The notes: generated by a model from the letters alone, not told the origin. 64,000 nucleotides of DNA from Microthrix sp041394405 (GCA_041394405.1 JAWKIF010000006.1:1178001-1242000); one strand, 5' to 3'; positions 1 through 9,243 are shown, counted from the stretch's first letter. A program made the numbers and translations.

Positions 1-1662
1 GTGGTGTCGCTGGCCGCCGTGACCTCGATCGTCCTGGGCTACATCGGCTGGGCCCAGCAACTCACCGCAGCGGGCATCCCCAAGACGGCAATCGACCCGC
101 TGTACCTCTCCATCCAGCTGTTCACGTTGCAGGTGTCGGGCGTGCCCGACGCCAACGGGTTTCCCTTGGCGCTGCAGATCGCCCGCTTCCTGGCCCCCGC
201 CGTGGCCGGCTACGCCGCCGTCAGCGTGTTCATGACGGCCTTCCGTCAAACGCGTCAGAAGCTCTCGGTTCGCTTTGCTTCCGATCATGTGGTGATCTGC
301 GGGTTGGGCGCAACCGGCCTGCGGTTGGCCCAGCACCTTCGGGCCAAACGCATCCCGGTGGTCGCAGTGGACCCTGACACCGACGCGCTGGCGCTCGCTG
401 CGGCCCGGGAGGCCGGGATCTGGGTGATCGAGGGTGACGCGCGCGACACCGAACTGCTCGGCAACCTGCGCTTGGACCGCGCCTCGCATCTGGTGGCGTG
501 CTGTGGCGACGACGCCACCAACGGAGAGGTGGCGTTGGCGGTGGCCGACGTGGTGGCCGACCGACACGGCCCCGAACTGGATTGCCGGGTGCATGTTGGC
601 GACGCGGGGCTCTCGGCCCGGCTTCGCACCCGGGAAGTCGCCGCAGCCCCCACGCCGGGCATGAACCTCGACTACTTCAGCCTGCACGAGGCCGGCGCCC
701 GAACTATGTTCTCCAGGTTCCCTCCCTTCGGTGTCGACGGGGATGGTGGCGTGGTGGTGGTCGGGGGTGGCGCCTTCGCCCAGGCAACGCTGGTGGAGCT
801 GGCCCGGTTGTGGTCGGTCGCCGGTAGGTCCGAGACCCTCCCGGTGAGGTTGGTCGCAGCCGAGGGAGAGAACGACGCCGAGACCATCCAGCGGCGCCTT
901 CCCGGGCTGCTCGAGCGCTTCGATCTGTCCATCGAGCACCTCCCGACCCGGGCTGCGACCCTGCCGGACGTGCTGGGGCGCTCCCCCAACGCGACGGTCT
1001 ATGTGTGCCTGGCCAACGAGGTTGACGGGTTGGCGGCCGCCCTGGCCCTGGCCGACGCACGTGAGGAGTGCGAAGCGCCTGTCGTGGTTCGCACCAACCG
1101 CGACCGGGGCCTGGCGGAGCTGATGGCGGGCCGGCGCGAGGGGGCGGGCATCGGGTTGGCCGCCTTTGGTTTGTTGGATGCGGCGTGCGACCCCGACGTT
1201 CTGCTGGGCGGGCTGTGGGATCAGTTGGCGGTCGCCATCCACGAGGCCTACGTGGTCAAAGGTCTCGCACGAGGCGAGACCAGGGCGGACAACCCGGCCC
1301 TGGTGCCTTGGAGCGAGCTGCCCGAGTCGCTGCGCCGCGCCAACCGGTCCCAGGCCCGCGACGTTGGGGTGAAGCTGGCGGCCATCGGCGCTCGCCCGGT
1401 TCCGCTCGTCGCCGTGGCCGATGCGCGTTCCCGCCTGACCGACGACGAGATCGAGCGGCTGGCGGAGTTGGAACACGACCGATGGAGCGACGATCGGCGA
1501 GCCGACGGATGGACCTTGGGGACAAAGGACCACCAGGCGAAGACCACGCCCTACCTGGTTGGCTGGGATGTGCTGGACGAGGACGTCAGGGAGCTGGATC
1601 GCAACGCCGTGCGGGAACTCCCCCGCCTGCTGGCGCTCACGGGGCACTGCATCGGACGTTGA
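1..1662 (+). CDS. RCK (TrkA-N)/RyR-domain channel-like protein, 5' end possibly outside window
   Basis: Reads as a membrane-anchored NAD-binding regulator related to K+ channel RCK proteins. Residues 1-20 and about 58-81 look like membrane helices. Between them residues 33-47 resemble a pore loop, but the GYG selectivity filter is absent. A Rossmann domain follows with GLGATG at 101-106 and acidic D124, as in TrkA-N/RCK folds. A second nucleotide-binding-like region lies near residues 245-350. The C-terminus (about 430-550) has the RyR-domain signature: an LPESLRRANR-type helix and the ELEHDRW motif. The frame is open from the first base and GTG at base 1 is only the first possible start, so the true start may lie upstream. 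The domains are seen in sequence; ion transport is inference and the missing filter argues against an ordinary K+ channel. Confidence 0.75.
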   Translation: MVSLAAVTSIVLGYIGWAQQLTAAGIPKTAIDPLYLSIQLFTLQVSGVPDANGFPLALQIARFLAPAVAGYAAVSVFMTAFRQTRQKLSVRFASDHVVICGLGATGLRLAQHLRAKRIPVVAVDPDTDALALAAAREAGIWVIEGDARDTELLGNLRLDRASHLVACCGDDATNGEVALAVADVVADRHGPELDCRVHVGDAGLSARLRTREVAAAPTPGMNLDYFSLHEAGARTMFSRFPPFGVDGDGGVVVVGGGAFAQATLVELARLWSVAGRSETLPVRLVAAEGENDAETIQRRLPGLLERFDLSIEHLPTRAATLPDVLGRSPNATVYVCLANEVDGLAAALALADAREECEAPVVVRTNRDRGLAELMAGRREGAGIGLAAFGLLDAACDPDVLLGGLWDQLAVAIHEAYVVKGLARGETRADNPALVPWSELPESLRRANRSQARDVGVKLAAIGARPVPLVAVADARSRLTDDEIERLAELEHDRWSDDRRADGWTLGTKDHQAKTTPYLVGWDVLDEDVRELDRNAVRELPRLLALTGHCIGR

Positions 1663-1746
1663 GCGGCAACTGATATTGAGCGGCGATCATGTTCGCTGCG
1701 GGATCTGCCAGGGGCACCGGTAGCATGTGGTCGTCAACTTGCTGTG

Positions 1747-1778
1747 GCGACACCTCCGAGGGTGGCGGCCGGTGTCGC
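1747..1778 (+). other. Perfect 8-bp inverted repeat (leader hairpin or terminator) before NYN gene
   Basis: Arms GCGACACC (1747-1754) and GGTGTCGC (1771-1778) flank a 16-nt loop. It lies 20 bp before the NYN start and about 85 bp after the RCK stop, so it could end the first transcript or sit in the leader of the second. A TAGCAT hexamer at 1721-1726 could be a -10 for the NYN gene, which would put the hairpin in its 5' UTR. No T-tract follows. Confidence 0.45.
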
Positions 1779-1797
1779 GTAGCTCACTGGAGGAACT

Positions 1798-2523
1798 ATG
1801 CGCACGCCCAACCTAGAAGACGTCATCGCCAACGGAAGTGAACATCCGATTCCTGCGGTGGCGGTCCCCGACCATCACGATCGGCGACGCCCCCTCGTGC
1901 TGTGTTTGTGGGACGCCCCGAATATGGACGCATCGCTGTTTTCGGTCACCGGCGCCGACCACCACACCGTGGTTCGGCCGCAGTACGACGCGTTCGGCCG
2001 GTGGTTGGCCGCCCAAGGCGTGCCAGGCGACGGTTCATCGAACTCTGGCGGCGGCCCGAACGGTCACGACGTCGAGGCGCTGCTCTTCCTCTCGGTGGTG
2101 TCCAACCGGGCAACCCAGGTTGCGCCGTTTGTCACCGCAGCCCGTCAGAGTGGCTTCACGGTGTTCTGCCGGGATCGCGACGAGGGCGACATCGATGACG
2201 CGCTCGTGGCGGTGGCCGCCCAGCGGCTGGCAGAGCGCGACCAGCCGGGCACGCTCATCGTGTGCTCGGCCGACCAGGACCTCGCCCGGGTTGCCGCAGG
2301 GCCCGCCAAGGACGCCGGTTGGCGGGTGATGGTGGTGGCCTACCGCGAGCTGTGTGGCTGGACAGCGGAGGCCGACTACGAGTTCCTCGACCCGGAGGAC
2401 ATCCCGGGCCTCTTCCCACGGCGATTGGACCGCTTCGACCTGGCGCACCTGCCCGCCGGAGGCGTCTTTGCGCCGTCGTTGCGTCAGCTGGTGCCCAGCC
2501 CCACCAGCGCCGGGAGGCACTGA
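1798..2523 (+). CDS. NYN-domain (PIN-like) putative ribonuclease
   Basis: A 241-residue protein of the NYN/LabA (DUF88) family, PIN-like nucleases that coordinate Mg2+ through conserved aspartates. The first strand is followed by D39-A-P-N42, matching the family's D-x-x-N. Acidic residues D131, D133 and D134 and the late SADQD motif (D159, D161) complete the usual acidic set. The stretch after it (about 172-185) is the typical alpha/beta end of the fold. The ATG has a good ribosome site, GGAGGA about 5 nt upstream. It converges with the TIR gene. RNA cleavage is known for relatives, but no substrate can be read from context. Confidence 0.75.
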   Translation: MRTPNLEDVIANGSEHPIPAVAVPDHHDRRRPLVLCLWDAPNMDASLFSVTGADHHTVVRPQYDAFGRWLAAQGVPGDGSSNSGGGPNGHDVEALLFLSVVSNRATQVAPFVTAARQSGFTVFCRDRDEGDIDDALVAVAAQRLAERDQPGTLIVCSADQDLARVAAGPAKDAGWRVMVVAYRELCGWTAEADYEFLDPEDIPGLFPRRLDRFDLAHLPAGGVFAPSLRQLVPSPTSAGRH

Positions 2524-2532
2524 GCCCGGCGC
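2507..2532. terminator. Bidirectional hairpin overlapping the NYN stop codon
   Basis: Perfect 8-bp arms GCGCCGGG (2507-2514) and CCCGGCGC (2525-2532) with a 10-nt loop that contains the TGA of the NYN gene. It lies between two convergent genes (the TIR-WD40 stop is at 2543), as expected for a shared terminator. It has no U-run, usual in high-GC actinobacteria. Confidence 0.55.
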
Positions 2533-2542
2533 GGCGACGCGT

Positions 2543-5293
2543 TCACGTGGGGCAGACCTGGGCCTCGTCCGCCACGCCGAAACGTTGCGCCTCGTCCCGG
2601 GTGAGGTTGCGGCCATGGCGCCGGCACCCGCGCTCGATCCAGTCGTCCACGGCGAGCGGCCACAGGGCCACACGGTCGCCGGTCAGCACGGTGGTCACGG
2701 CGAGGTCCCCCGCCGAAGACAGGCTGGCGCTGCCGCCTGCCGGGTGAGCCATGAACGCCGGGGCCAAGGGCCGACGGCCCTCCACATCCCACCAGCGAAT
2801 GCCGCCGTCGGCGGCCACCGTGATGAGTACCTTGCCGGTTGGGTCGAACGCCGCGCCGGTGACTCGGGCAGGATGTCGCAGCGGCGTGCCCCGCTCGCGC
2901 AGCGAATCCACCCCAAAGATCCGCACGGACCCGTCGCCGAGCGCCACGGCCAGCGTGGAACCGTCGGGGCTGGCTGCGAGTGCCCTGGTGGCCTCGAACT
3001 CCAACTCGGCCCGTCGCACCTCGCCCGTCTCCAGGTCGGCCAGCGCGAAGGCGCCCTGACCTCCCACCGCCAACTGCGCTCCGTCGCCGATGAACTCCAG
3101 GCCGAAGGCGGCTGGCGGGACGGCCAATTCGTCCGAGGGCGTCAGGGCACCGCCCTCACCCATGGTCCACAGCCTCACCGTGGAGTCCGCCCCGGAGGCG
3201 CTGTCCAGGGGGACCGCACCGGACGCCACCGTGGTTCCGTCCGGCGAGATCGCCAGCTGGGTCACCGCCCCCTGGTGGGCATCGACGACCTGCAGCCCGC
3301 CGTCGCCGCTGCCGTCCCACGTCACGATCGTGCCGTCGCTCAGGCCCGCCACCACCGCCCGGCCGTCCGGAGTGAAGCGGACTTGCTCGACGATGTCGCT
3401 CACCTCAACGCTGGGCCCCTCCGGGTCGGGCGAATCGGCGTCCGTGAGCACCAGCGAGGTGCCCTGGGCCACCGCCAGCCGGGCGCCGTCGGGCGACAGG
3501 ACCGCCCCGCTGGGCTCGCTCCAGTCGCGTGACACGCTGGCCAGGGGAACTCGGCTGCTTGGTCCGTAGTCCAAGATGAGCGCCGAGCCGTCCTGCCCGA
3601 CGGTCGCCCCCACCTGGGGGTCGGCCGGGTCCCACGCCACGCCGGTGGCGATTCCTTGATGCACGGGAATGGGGGAAAAGGGAAACCCGGTGCGGTCGTT
3701 CCAATAGACGAGGGTGCCGTCCTCGGCCACGGAGGCGACCGATCCGTCGTCGGGTGCAGCGCCCGTGGCGACCACCTGCCTCACCGCAGCGGAGTGGGTG
3801 GGCACCGCGCCCGGGCCGGCGGGTTCGCCGGTGCTCGCATCCCAGAACTGGACCAGTCCTCCGGAGCCGCCGGTGACCAACCGGTCCGTGCCGATGGTGG
3901 CCAACGAGTTGACGTACTGGCCCGGTTCGGTCTCCCGGTGATCCAACTCCCAAACGGGTTCGGACGCGTCGCTCAGGTCCCACCGCCGCACCGCGCCGTC
4001 GCGCCCCGCCGAGATCAGGTCGCCCTCCGACGCCCAGGCGACGCCGTCGACCGCCGTGAGCTCGCCGCCCGCGTGGGCCTCGATCTCCACCGATGGCGTC
4101 ACCTCCGTCTCGTCCCACACGAGCACCTTCCCCAGCCCGGTGCCCGCCGCAACCCGTCCCGACGCTGCGTCGACGGCCAGCGAGAAGAACGGATCCCCGT
4201 CGGGGTCGGTGCGCGTCAGCTGCACCTCGCCCCCGGCATCCAGCACCACGATCGAGACGATGTCGGCGGCAACGATGCGGAGGTCGTCGCCGTCCCCGTG
4301 GAGCACCAGGTCGGAGACCTCGTTGCCCAGCACGCCGTCGGCGGCACCCACCTGCTCACCGCTTGAGAACTCGTAGAGGAGTACGTCCCCGGATTCGGTG
4401 CCGAGCGCCAGGAGGTCGGCCTCCACGCTCAGGCCCACCGACGCCACGGGTACGCCCACCCGCAACCGCTCGCGAAACTCGGGCCGGGACGCGAGCGAGC
4501 TGAGGAGCGCCCCTTGGGTGTCCAGGCTCGAGTCCAGCCGGTCGGCGTGGGCGGCGAGGAGGAACGCCAGGTCGGGCTCGCTGAGGTTGGCGCCGCTCTG
4601 GGCAACCAGCCGCTGAGCCTCGGCCTCGATGCGGCGCTGATCGGCTCGGTCTGCGTTCCTGACGGCAAACACGGCGCTCATCACCGCCGCAATGGCCAGC
4701 AGCGCCAAGGCACCCGCCGCAGCCCACGCCAGGCGAATGGTGCGGCGGTGCTGGCGAACGTCCTCGCCCTCGATCTCGTCCTTGGTCCGGCCGTGCATGG
4801 GCGCCGCCAGTTCGGCGGCGGCATCGCGAAAGCGCCCGTTACGCAAGTTGAGCTGGGACTCCTCGCGGGCCCACTGCAGGTCGAGATGGCGCGGCTCGTG
4901 GCTGAAGGCGCCGCGCAGTGCGTCCGGCACCGCATCGGAGTCGTCGGTGAAGTCGCCGGTGGCGGGATCCCAGCGCCAGGTTCCGGCGGTGACAACCGGC
5001 AGGATCCTGTCGGTCCCGTGGCGGCTGATCCAGTGCTCGATCTCCCGGTTCACCCAGGTGGACCCCGCTGCCTGGGGGGACGTCAGCAACACGAACCAGT
5101 CGGCGTCCTCGAGCGCCGTCGCGATGGCGCCCCAGAGGTTGGGGTCCACCGACAACCCGGTCTCGTCACGGAACACCGCCAACGCTCGTCGCCGGTACCA
5201 CGGCTTTGCCAGGCGTTGCAGCGCCTCCTGCAACGCCGGTGCCAACTCGCCGTCGGCGGCATGGGAGTAGGAGATGAAGCCGTCGTAGCTCAT
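2543..5293 (-). CDS. TIR domain - transmembrane - WD40 repeat protein
   Basis: A 916-residue protein in three parts. Residues 1-125 form a TIR_2-type domain starting MSYDGFISYSH; the WVNREIEHW segment holds E84 in the place of the catalytic glutamate of NAD-cleaving TIR enzymes. A single membrane helix lies at 186-211, followed by a short charged helical linker. From about 280 to 900 there are repeated WD40 blades (several GH/D...V..LA..PDG and W-D repeats), likely a seven- or 14-blade propeller facing the other side of the membrane or acting as an internal sensor. Bacterial TIR domains are known NADases in phage defence and cell-death pathways, while TIR-WD40 proteins in Actinobacteria are mostly uncharacterised. 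No effector or second defence gene adjoins it; the neighbours are NYN and FxsA. The architecture is seen; a defence role is inference. Confidence 0.85.
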   Translation of the reverse strand: MSYDGFISYSHAADGELAPALQEALQRLAKPWYRRRALAVFRDETGLSVDPNLWGAIATALEDADWFVLLTSPQAAGSTWVNREIEHWISRHGTDRILPVVTAGTWRWDPATGDFTDDSDAVPDALRGAFSHEPRHLDLQWAREESQLNLRNGRFRDAAAELAAPMHGRTKDEIEGEDVRQHRRTIRLAWAAAGALALLAIAAVMSAVFAVRNADRADQRRIEAEAQRLVAQSGANLSEPDLAFLLAAHADRLDSSLDTQGALLSSLASRPEFRERLRVGVPVASVGLSVEADLLALGTESGDVLLYEFSSGEQVGAADGVLGNEVSDLVLHGDGDDLRIVAADIVSIVVLDAGGEVQLTRTDPDGDPFFSLAVDAASGRVAAGTGLGKVLVWDETEVTPSVEIEAHAGGELTAVDGVAWASEGDLISAGRDGAVRRWDLSDASEPVWELDHRETEPGQYVNSLATIGTDRLVTGGSGGLVQFWDASTGEPAGPGAVPTHSAAVRQVVATGAAPDDGSVASVAEDGTLVYWNDRTGFPFSPIPVHQGIATGVAWDPADPQVGATVGQDGSALILDYGPSSRVPLASVSRDWSEPSGAVLSPDGARLAVAQGTSLVLTDADSPDPEGPSVEVSDIVEQVRFTPDGRAVVAGLSDGTIVTWDGSGDGGLQVVDAHQGAVTQLAISPDGTTVASGAVPLDSASGADSTVRLWTMGEGGALTPSDELAVPPAAFGLEFIGDGAQLAVGGQGAFALADLETGEVRRAELEFEATRALAASPDGSTLAVALGDGSVRIFGVDSLRERGTPLRHPARVTGAAFDPTGKVLITVAADGGIRWWDVEGRRPLAPAFMAHPAGGSASLSSAGDLAVTTVLTGDRVALWPLAVDDWIERGCRRHGRNLTRDEAQRFGVADEAQVCPT

Positions 5294-5362
5294 CGCCGTA
5301 GTCCGCCGCGCAGCCTCATCTCACCGGCGAACCTATCGAATCCGTGCCGGGGTGGGCACGCA

Positions 5363-5896
5363 TCAACCGGGAGGCAGCTCGTCCTCGTCGACGACCTCTG
5401 CCTCCCACACGCGCCCGGCGCCCGGTGCGTTGGGCCCTCCGGTGCGGGCTCGGCCGGCCGAACCACCGAAGGTCGTGCCAAAGCCGAAGGCGCCGCCGCC
5501 GGGCGACCCCATGGACACGAACTGAAAGCCCTTGCCCATCCTGGCCGTGAACCGACGCTTGAGCGCCGCCCGAACCGGGGCCCGGGTTGGGGGTAACAAG
5601 AGCAGGAAGCCGACGGCGTCGGTGATGAACCCGGGCGTCAGCATGAGCGCGCCGGCCACCAGGATCAGCACGCCATCCACCAGCTCGTCGGTGGGCAACT
5701 CGCTGGCCCTCAGGCGCTCGTCGACCTTGGCCAGCACTCCCCTGCCCTGGCTCTTCAGCAGCCAGGCGCCGATCAGGCTGTCGATCAGGAGGACGCCGAT
5801 GGTCTGCCAACCGCCGATGACGTCGGAGACGGCGATGATGGCCCACAGCTCGGCGAGGGGCATGACGACCAACAGGACGAGGATCAGCAGGAACAT
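5363..5896 (-). CDS. fxsA: FxsA family membrane protein
   Basis: A 177-residue integral membrane protein of the FxsA family, whose E. coli member relieves F-plasmid exclusion of phage T7. The start is set at the ATG of MFLLILVLLV because the family begins directly with the first membrane helix; the 72 upstream codons are low-complexity and unlike the family. Membrane segments cover roughly residues 1-17, 22-46 and 70-105, with the conserved GALMLTPGFITD segment. The C-terminal tail is glycine-rich and ends in an acidic stretch. Its normal biochemical role is unknown. Confidence 0.85.
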   Translation of the reverse strand: MFLLILVLLVVMPLAELWAIIAVSDVIGGWQTIGVLLIDSLIGAWLLKSQGRGVLAKVDERLRASELPTDELVDGVLILVAGALMLTPGFITDAVGFLLLLPPTRAPVRAALKRRFTARMGKGFQFVSMGSPGGGAFGFGTTFGGSAGRARTGGPNAPGAGRVWEAEVVDEDELPPG

Positions 5897-5989
5897 GGTG
5901 ACGACAGGGTATCGACGGCGGGGCCGCTCCCTGTCGGCGGCCTTGGGCGGCGCCGGCGGCGAGCTGCCGGTCCCGCGGGCAGGTCCAGG

Positions 5990-6031
5990 CATGGGCCGTT
6001 GGCCGGGTCGCGCAGGGGCCGCAGGCCCATG
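5990..6031. other. 8-bp inverted repeat in divergent intergenic region
   Basis: The 237-bp space between fxsA and the proline-rich gene must hold both promoters. It contains CATGGGCC (5990-5997) and GGCCCATG (6024-6031), a perfect 8-bp inverted repeat separated by 26 nt. It could be an operator or chance in this GC-rich DNA. No convincing -35/-10 pair was seen. Confidence 0.25.
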
Positions 6032-6133
6032 AAAGGGAGCCGCGTGCGTCCGATGGAAGCAGATGAGTTCGCCGGAGAACCGTGGCACGCATCGTGACCC
6101 GATGGTGGACACAGCAAGTCATCGGGAGGCCCA

Positions 6134-6886
6134 GTGAACCCTTGGGAGGCACAGTCCGCAGCCGGGCACCCTGCTCCGATGCAGCCGCCGCCAACAACTC
6201 CGCCGCCATCTCCGCCGCCTCCCCCTCCGCCGCCGCCGGACCACCCGGCCGGGCCCCACGCTGCGCCCGATCCGGCCCTCGGCGCCCTTCCCCCGTTCGG
6301 AGGCCACGTCGGCGCCCCGCCTCCGGGCGATGGTGCGCCACTCGCGGCCCACGACCTGTCGCTGCTCCCCCCTCCCCCGCCGCCCCCCGACGCTGGAAGC
6401 ACCACCGTGCTTCCAGGAGGACTCGACCCCAAGTGGCTTGCCGCCGGCGCCGGCGTGGTTGTCGTGGGGCTGGCGGCGCTGGGCGTCATGACGCTCGGGC
6501 TGGGGATGCGCCCCATCACGGCGCTTGCGCTCACCGCCATGTGGGGCGTCCGCATGGGCTCCTTCGTCCATGGACGGGCCAACGGCCGCCAGTCGGGTGG
6601 TCGCCGCAAGGTCCATGCCCCGGTGTTGCGCCTGATCGGCGTTGCGGTGGCCGGCCTCATCGTGGCACGCATGGTGTTCGGCGGCCCGACCATCACCCCG
6701 ATCGACTCCGGCTCGCCCTTGGGCGGGACCCCGGCGCTCGATCCGGTCAGCGGCGAGGTTGTCGGGGGCGAGGTTGTCGGCGGCGAGGTGTTCGCCGGGG
6801 ATCACGACCCGTTCGGCGGCGCCCAGGAGGAACTCACCGACGGGTTCTGTGTTCCAGGGGTGCAGCCCCCCGACCCGGACTGCTGA
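6134..6886 (+). CDS. Proline-rich membrane protein of unknown function
   Basis: A 250-residue protein not recognised as any named family. GTG is taken as the start, with GGGAGG about 5 nt upstream. Residues 15-90 are a proline-rich, probably cytoplasmic and disordered region with two polyproline runs. Two or three membrane helices follow (about 101-123, 126-145, 164-183). After the last one comes a small VVGGEVVGGEV repeat near 205-216 and a short tail with two cysteines. Polyproline-plus-helices proteins are common in actinobacteria; no role can be assigned. Translation of the polyproline runs would be expected to need EF-P. Confidence 0.6.
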   Translation: MNPWEAQSAAGHPAPMQPPPTTPPPSPPPPPPPPPDHPAGPHAAPDPALGALPPFGGHVGAPPPGDGAPLAAHDLSLLPPPPPPPDAGSTTVLPGGLDPKWLAAGAGVVVVGLAALGVMTLGLGMRPITALALTAMWGVRMGSFVHGRANGRQSGGRRKVHAPVLRLIGVAVAGLIVARMVFGGPTITPIDSGSPLGGTPALDPVSGEVVGGEVVGGEVFAGDHDPFGGAQEELTDGFCVPGVQPPDPDC

Positions 6887-6935
6887 CCGGCAACCAGCGG
6901 CCGGCGGCCGGCAGCCTCACGCTGTGCTGGGCGCC

Positions 6936-8051
6936 TCAGGCTGTGCCGGCGGCGATCAGCCTGCCCAGGGCCACCAACGAGCGGCTGGTACCGCCCAACT
7001 GCAGCTCGTGTTCCTTCATTTGGAGGAAGTAGCGGTGCAGCGGGTAATCGCGGTCAACCCCCATGCCCCCGTGGAGGTGCATGGCGGCGTGCACCACCCG
7101 CTGGCCCGCGTCGGCCGCCCAGTACTTGGCGATGGCAACCTCGGCAGCGGCGTCCATGCCCTCTTCGAGCCGCCACAGGGCTTGTGCCGCGGTGAGACGA
7201 ATGCCCTCGGTGTCGACGAACGCATCGGCGGCGCGGTGCGCGACCGCCTGGAACGTGGCGATGGGGGTATCGAACTGCTTGCGTTCCTTGGCGTAGGCGG
7301 CGGTGAGCGCGGTGGCCGTGGCAGCCCCACCGGTCATCAACGCGCACTGTGTGGCCACGGCCCGTTCCCAGGCCCAGGTGAGCGCGTCGGCCCCGGTGGC
7401 AATCAGGGAACCCGCGGCGCCCTCGAACGAGAGGTTGGCGTCCGGACTGGCCGCGGTGGTGTGCAGCCCGGTGCGGGTGACGCCGTCCTGGCCGAGCACC
7501 ACGAGGGCCAGGCCGACCTCACCGTCCGCGCCGGTGAAGGGCACGACCGCCGCATCGGCAATGAGGCCCGCAGGCACCGCCACCTTTGCGCCGGTGATGG
7601 CGAGGTCGTCGCCGGCTCCCTCGGCGCGACATGCGGGCGAGTCGGGCTCGCCTCCGTCCTCGTGCCAGGCCGCAGTCAGCACGGCGTCGCCCGCGGCGAC
7701 CCGGTCCAGCCAGGTGTTGCGCAGGTAGGCGGGGGCGAAGTTGGCCATGGGCAGGGCTCCCAGGGCCAGGGTCTCCCACAGCGGTGCCGCAGCGGCCGTC
7801 GCGCCCTGGGCCTCGCAGATGCGGCCGAGCGCCACCAGACCGAGGCCCGCTCCCCCGCCGCCCGGGAGGTCCTCGGGCAGGGTGGCGCCAAGGATGCCGG
7901 TCTCGGTCAGCGTGGCCCAGAGCCCCCGGTCGAAGCGCGGCTCGTCGCTGCGTTCCAGCTCGCGCAGTGTCGCCGGGTCGCTGCCGTCGGTCAGCACCTG
8001 GATGGCCAGGTCGCCGATGGCCTGTTCCGAGTCGTTGTATGAGAAGTCCAT
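6936..8051 (-). CDS. Acyl-CoA dehydrogenase, second subunit of a probable heteromeric pair
   Basis: A 371-residue acyl-CoA dehydrogenase homologue. The C-terminal domain keeps the FAD-site arginine context (KERKQFDTPIATFQAVAH) and the HLHGGMG segment; the N-terminal half is divergent. It begins 13 bp after another dehydrogenase gene. In actinobacterial steroid and fatty-acid catabolism two adjacent dehydrogenases often form an alpha2beta2 enzyme with shared active sites (ChsE1-ChsE2 type), and this pair fits that pattern. The substrate cannot be read from sequence. It is expected to desaturate an acyl-CoA at C2-C3 with electrons passing to ETF. Confidence 0.85.
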   Translation of the reverse strand: MDFSYNDSEQAIGDLAIQVLTDGSDPATLRELERSDEPRFDRGLWATLTETGILGATLPEDLPGGGGAGLGLVALGRICEAQGATAAAAPLWETLALGALPMANFAPAYLRNTWLDRVAAGDAVLTAAWHEDGGEPDSPACRAEGAGDDLAITGAKVAVPAGLIADAAVVPFTGADGEVGLALVVLGQDGVTRTGLHTTAASPDANLSFEGAAGSLIATGADALTWAWERAVATQCALMTGGAATATALTAAYAKERKQFDTPIATFQAVAHRAADAFVDTEGIRLTAAQALWRLEEGMDAAAEVAIAKYWAADAGQRVVHAAMHLHGGMGVDRDYPLHRYFLQMKEHELQLGGTSRSLVALGRLIAAGTA

Positions 8052-8064
8052 GTGGTTGCCCTCC

Positions 8065-9243
8065 CTACGCCCGGAGCGGCCGTGGCAGGCCCAGTCCGAA
8101 CATGGCGATCAGGTCTCGTTGAATCTCGTTGGTGCCGCCCCCGAAGGTGAGGATGAGCAGCGAGCGGTAGTTCATCTCCAGCCGGCCGGCCAACAGATCC
8201 CCCGCCGAACCGCGGGCGACGTACCCCCGCGGGCCGAGCACCTCCATGAGGAGCCGAAACGACTCGAGGTACCACTCGGTTCCAAAGACCTTGATGGTGG
8301 ACGCATCGGCCACGTCCAGCGTGCCCTGGGTTCCGGTCCACGCCACCTTCCAGTTAATGAGACGCAGGTAGTCCAGGCCGGATCGAACCCGGGCCAGGTT
8401 CATCTGCACCCACTCGTCGTCAATCACCCGACGGCCGTCGGCGTTGCGGGTGCTCAAGGCCCAGTCCCGCACCTCGGTGTAGGCCTGCTGAAGCAGACCC
8501 GAGGAGCAGAGGGTGACGCGCTCGTGGTTGAGCTGGTCGACGATGAGCGACCAGCCATTGTTCTCGCCGCCGACCAGGTTGTCGGCGCTCACCCGAACGT
8601 CCTCGTAGAACACCTGGTTGATGTCGTGCTGGCTGAGCAGCTGGAGCGGCTCGATGGTGATGCCCTGCGCGTCCATGGGCACCACCATCATGGAGATGCC
8701 CTTGTGCTTGGCGGCGTCGGGGTCGGTGCGGACGGCGAGCCAGCAGTAGTCCGCATCGGAGGCGAGGGAGGTCCACATCTTCTGGCCGTTGATGACGAAC
8801 TCGTCGCCGTCGCGAACGGCCTTGGTGCGCAGCGAGGCCAGGTCGGTGCCTGCCTCGGGCTCGCTGTAGCCGATGCAGAACAGAATCTCTCCCGCCAGGA
8901 TGCGGGGCAGGAAGCGCCGCTTCTGCTCGTCGGTGCCGTTCTTCATGATGGTGGGGCCCACCGTATTGATGGTGAGCATGGGCACTGGTGCGCCCGACCG
9001 CATCGACTCGTCGTAGAAGATGAACTGCTCGATTTGGCTGCGGCCCTGGCCGCCGTACTCGGTGGGCCAGCCGATGCCCATCCAGCCGTCGCGAGCCATT
9101 TGGCCGATGATCTCCCGATGGACCGTGCCGACGCCCTCCTCGACGTGGAGGGCTTCTCGCACCTCCGGCGTGAGGATGCGTTCGTAGTACTCGCGGAGCT
9201 CGGTGCGGAGCGCCTCCTGCTCCTCGGAATAGGCCAGCTGCAT
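8065..9243 (-). CDS. Acyl-CoA dehydrogenase, first subunit of the pair
   Basis: A 392-residue flavin acyl-CoA dehydrogenase. Residues from about 130 contain the family's GYSEPEAGTDLASL and GQKMWTSLA signatures that contact FAD and substrate, and the end has GGGTNEIQRDLIA, the usual C-terminal signature. The N-terminal helical domain (about 1-115) is intact. It leads the operon; the ATG has GGGGAG about 5 nt upstream. A 28-bp palindrome 31-58 bp upstream of the start likely binds a TetR-family repressor, so expression is probably induced by an acyl-CoA ligand. It resembles FadE enzymes of lipid and sterol degradation; the exact substrate is unknown. Confidence 0.88.
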   Translation of the reverse strand: MQLAYSEEQEALRTELREYYERILTPEVREALHVEEGVGTVHREIIGQMARDGWMGIGWPTEYGGQGRSQIEQFIFYDESMRSGAPVPMLTINTVGPTIMKNGTDEQKRRFLPRILAGEILFCIGYSEPEAGTDLASLRTKAVRDGDEFVINGQKMWTSLASDADYCWLAVRTDPDAAKHKGISMMVVPMDAQGITIEPLQLLSQHDINQVFYEDVRVSADNLVGGENNGWSLIVDQLNHERVTLCSSGLLQQAYTEVRDWALSTRNADGRRVIDDEWVQMNLARVRSGLDYLRLINWKVAWTGTQGTLDVADASTIKVFGTEWYLESFRLLMEVLGPRGYVARGSAGDLLAGRLEMNYRSLLILTFGGGTNEIQRDLIAMFGLGLPRPLRA

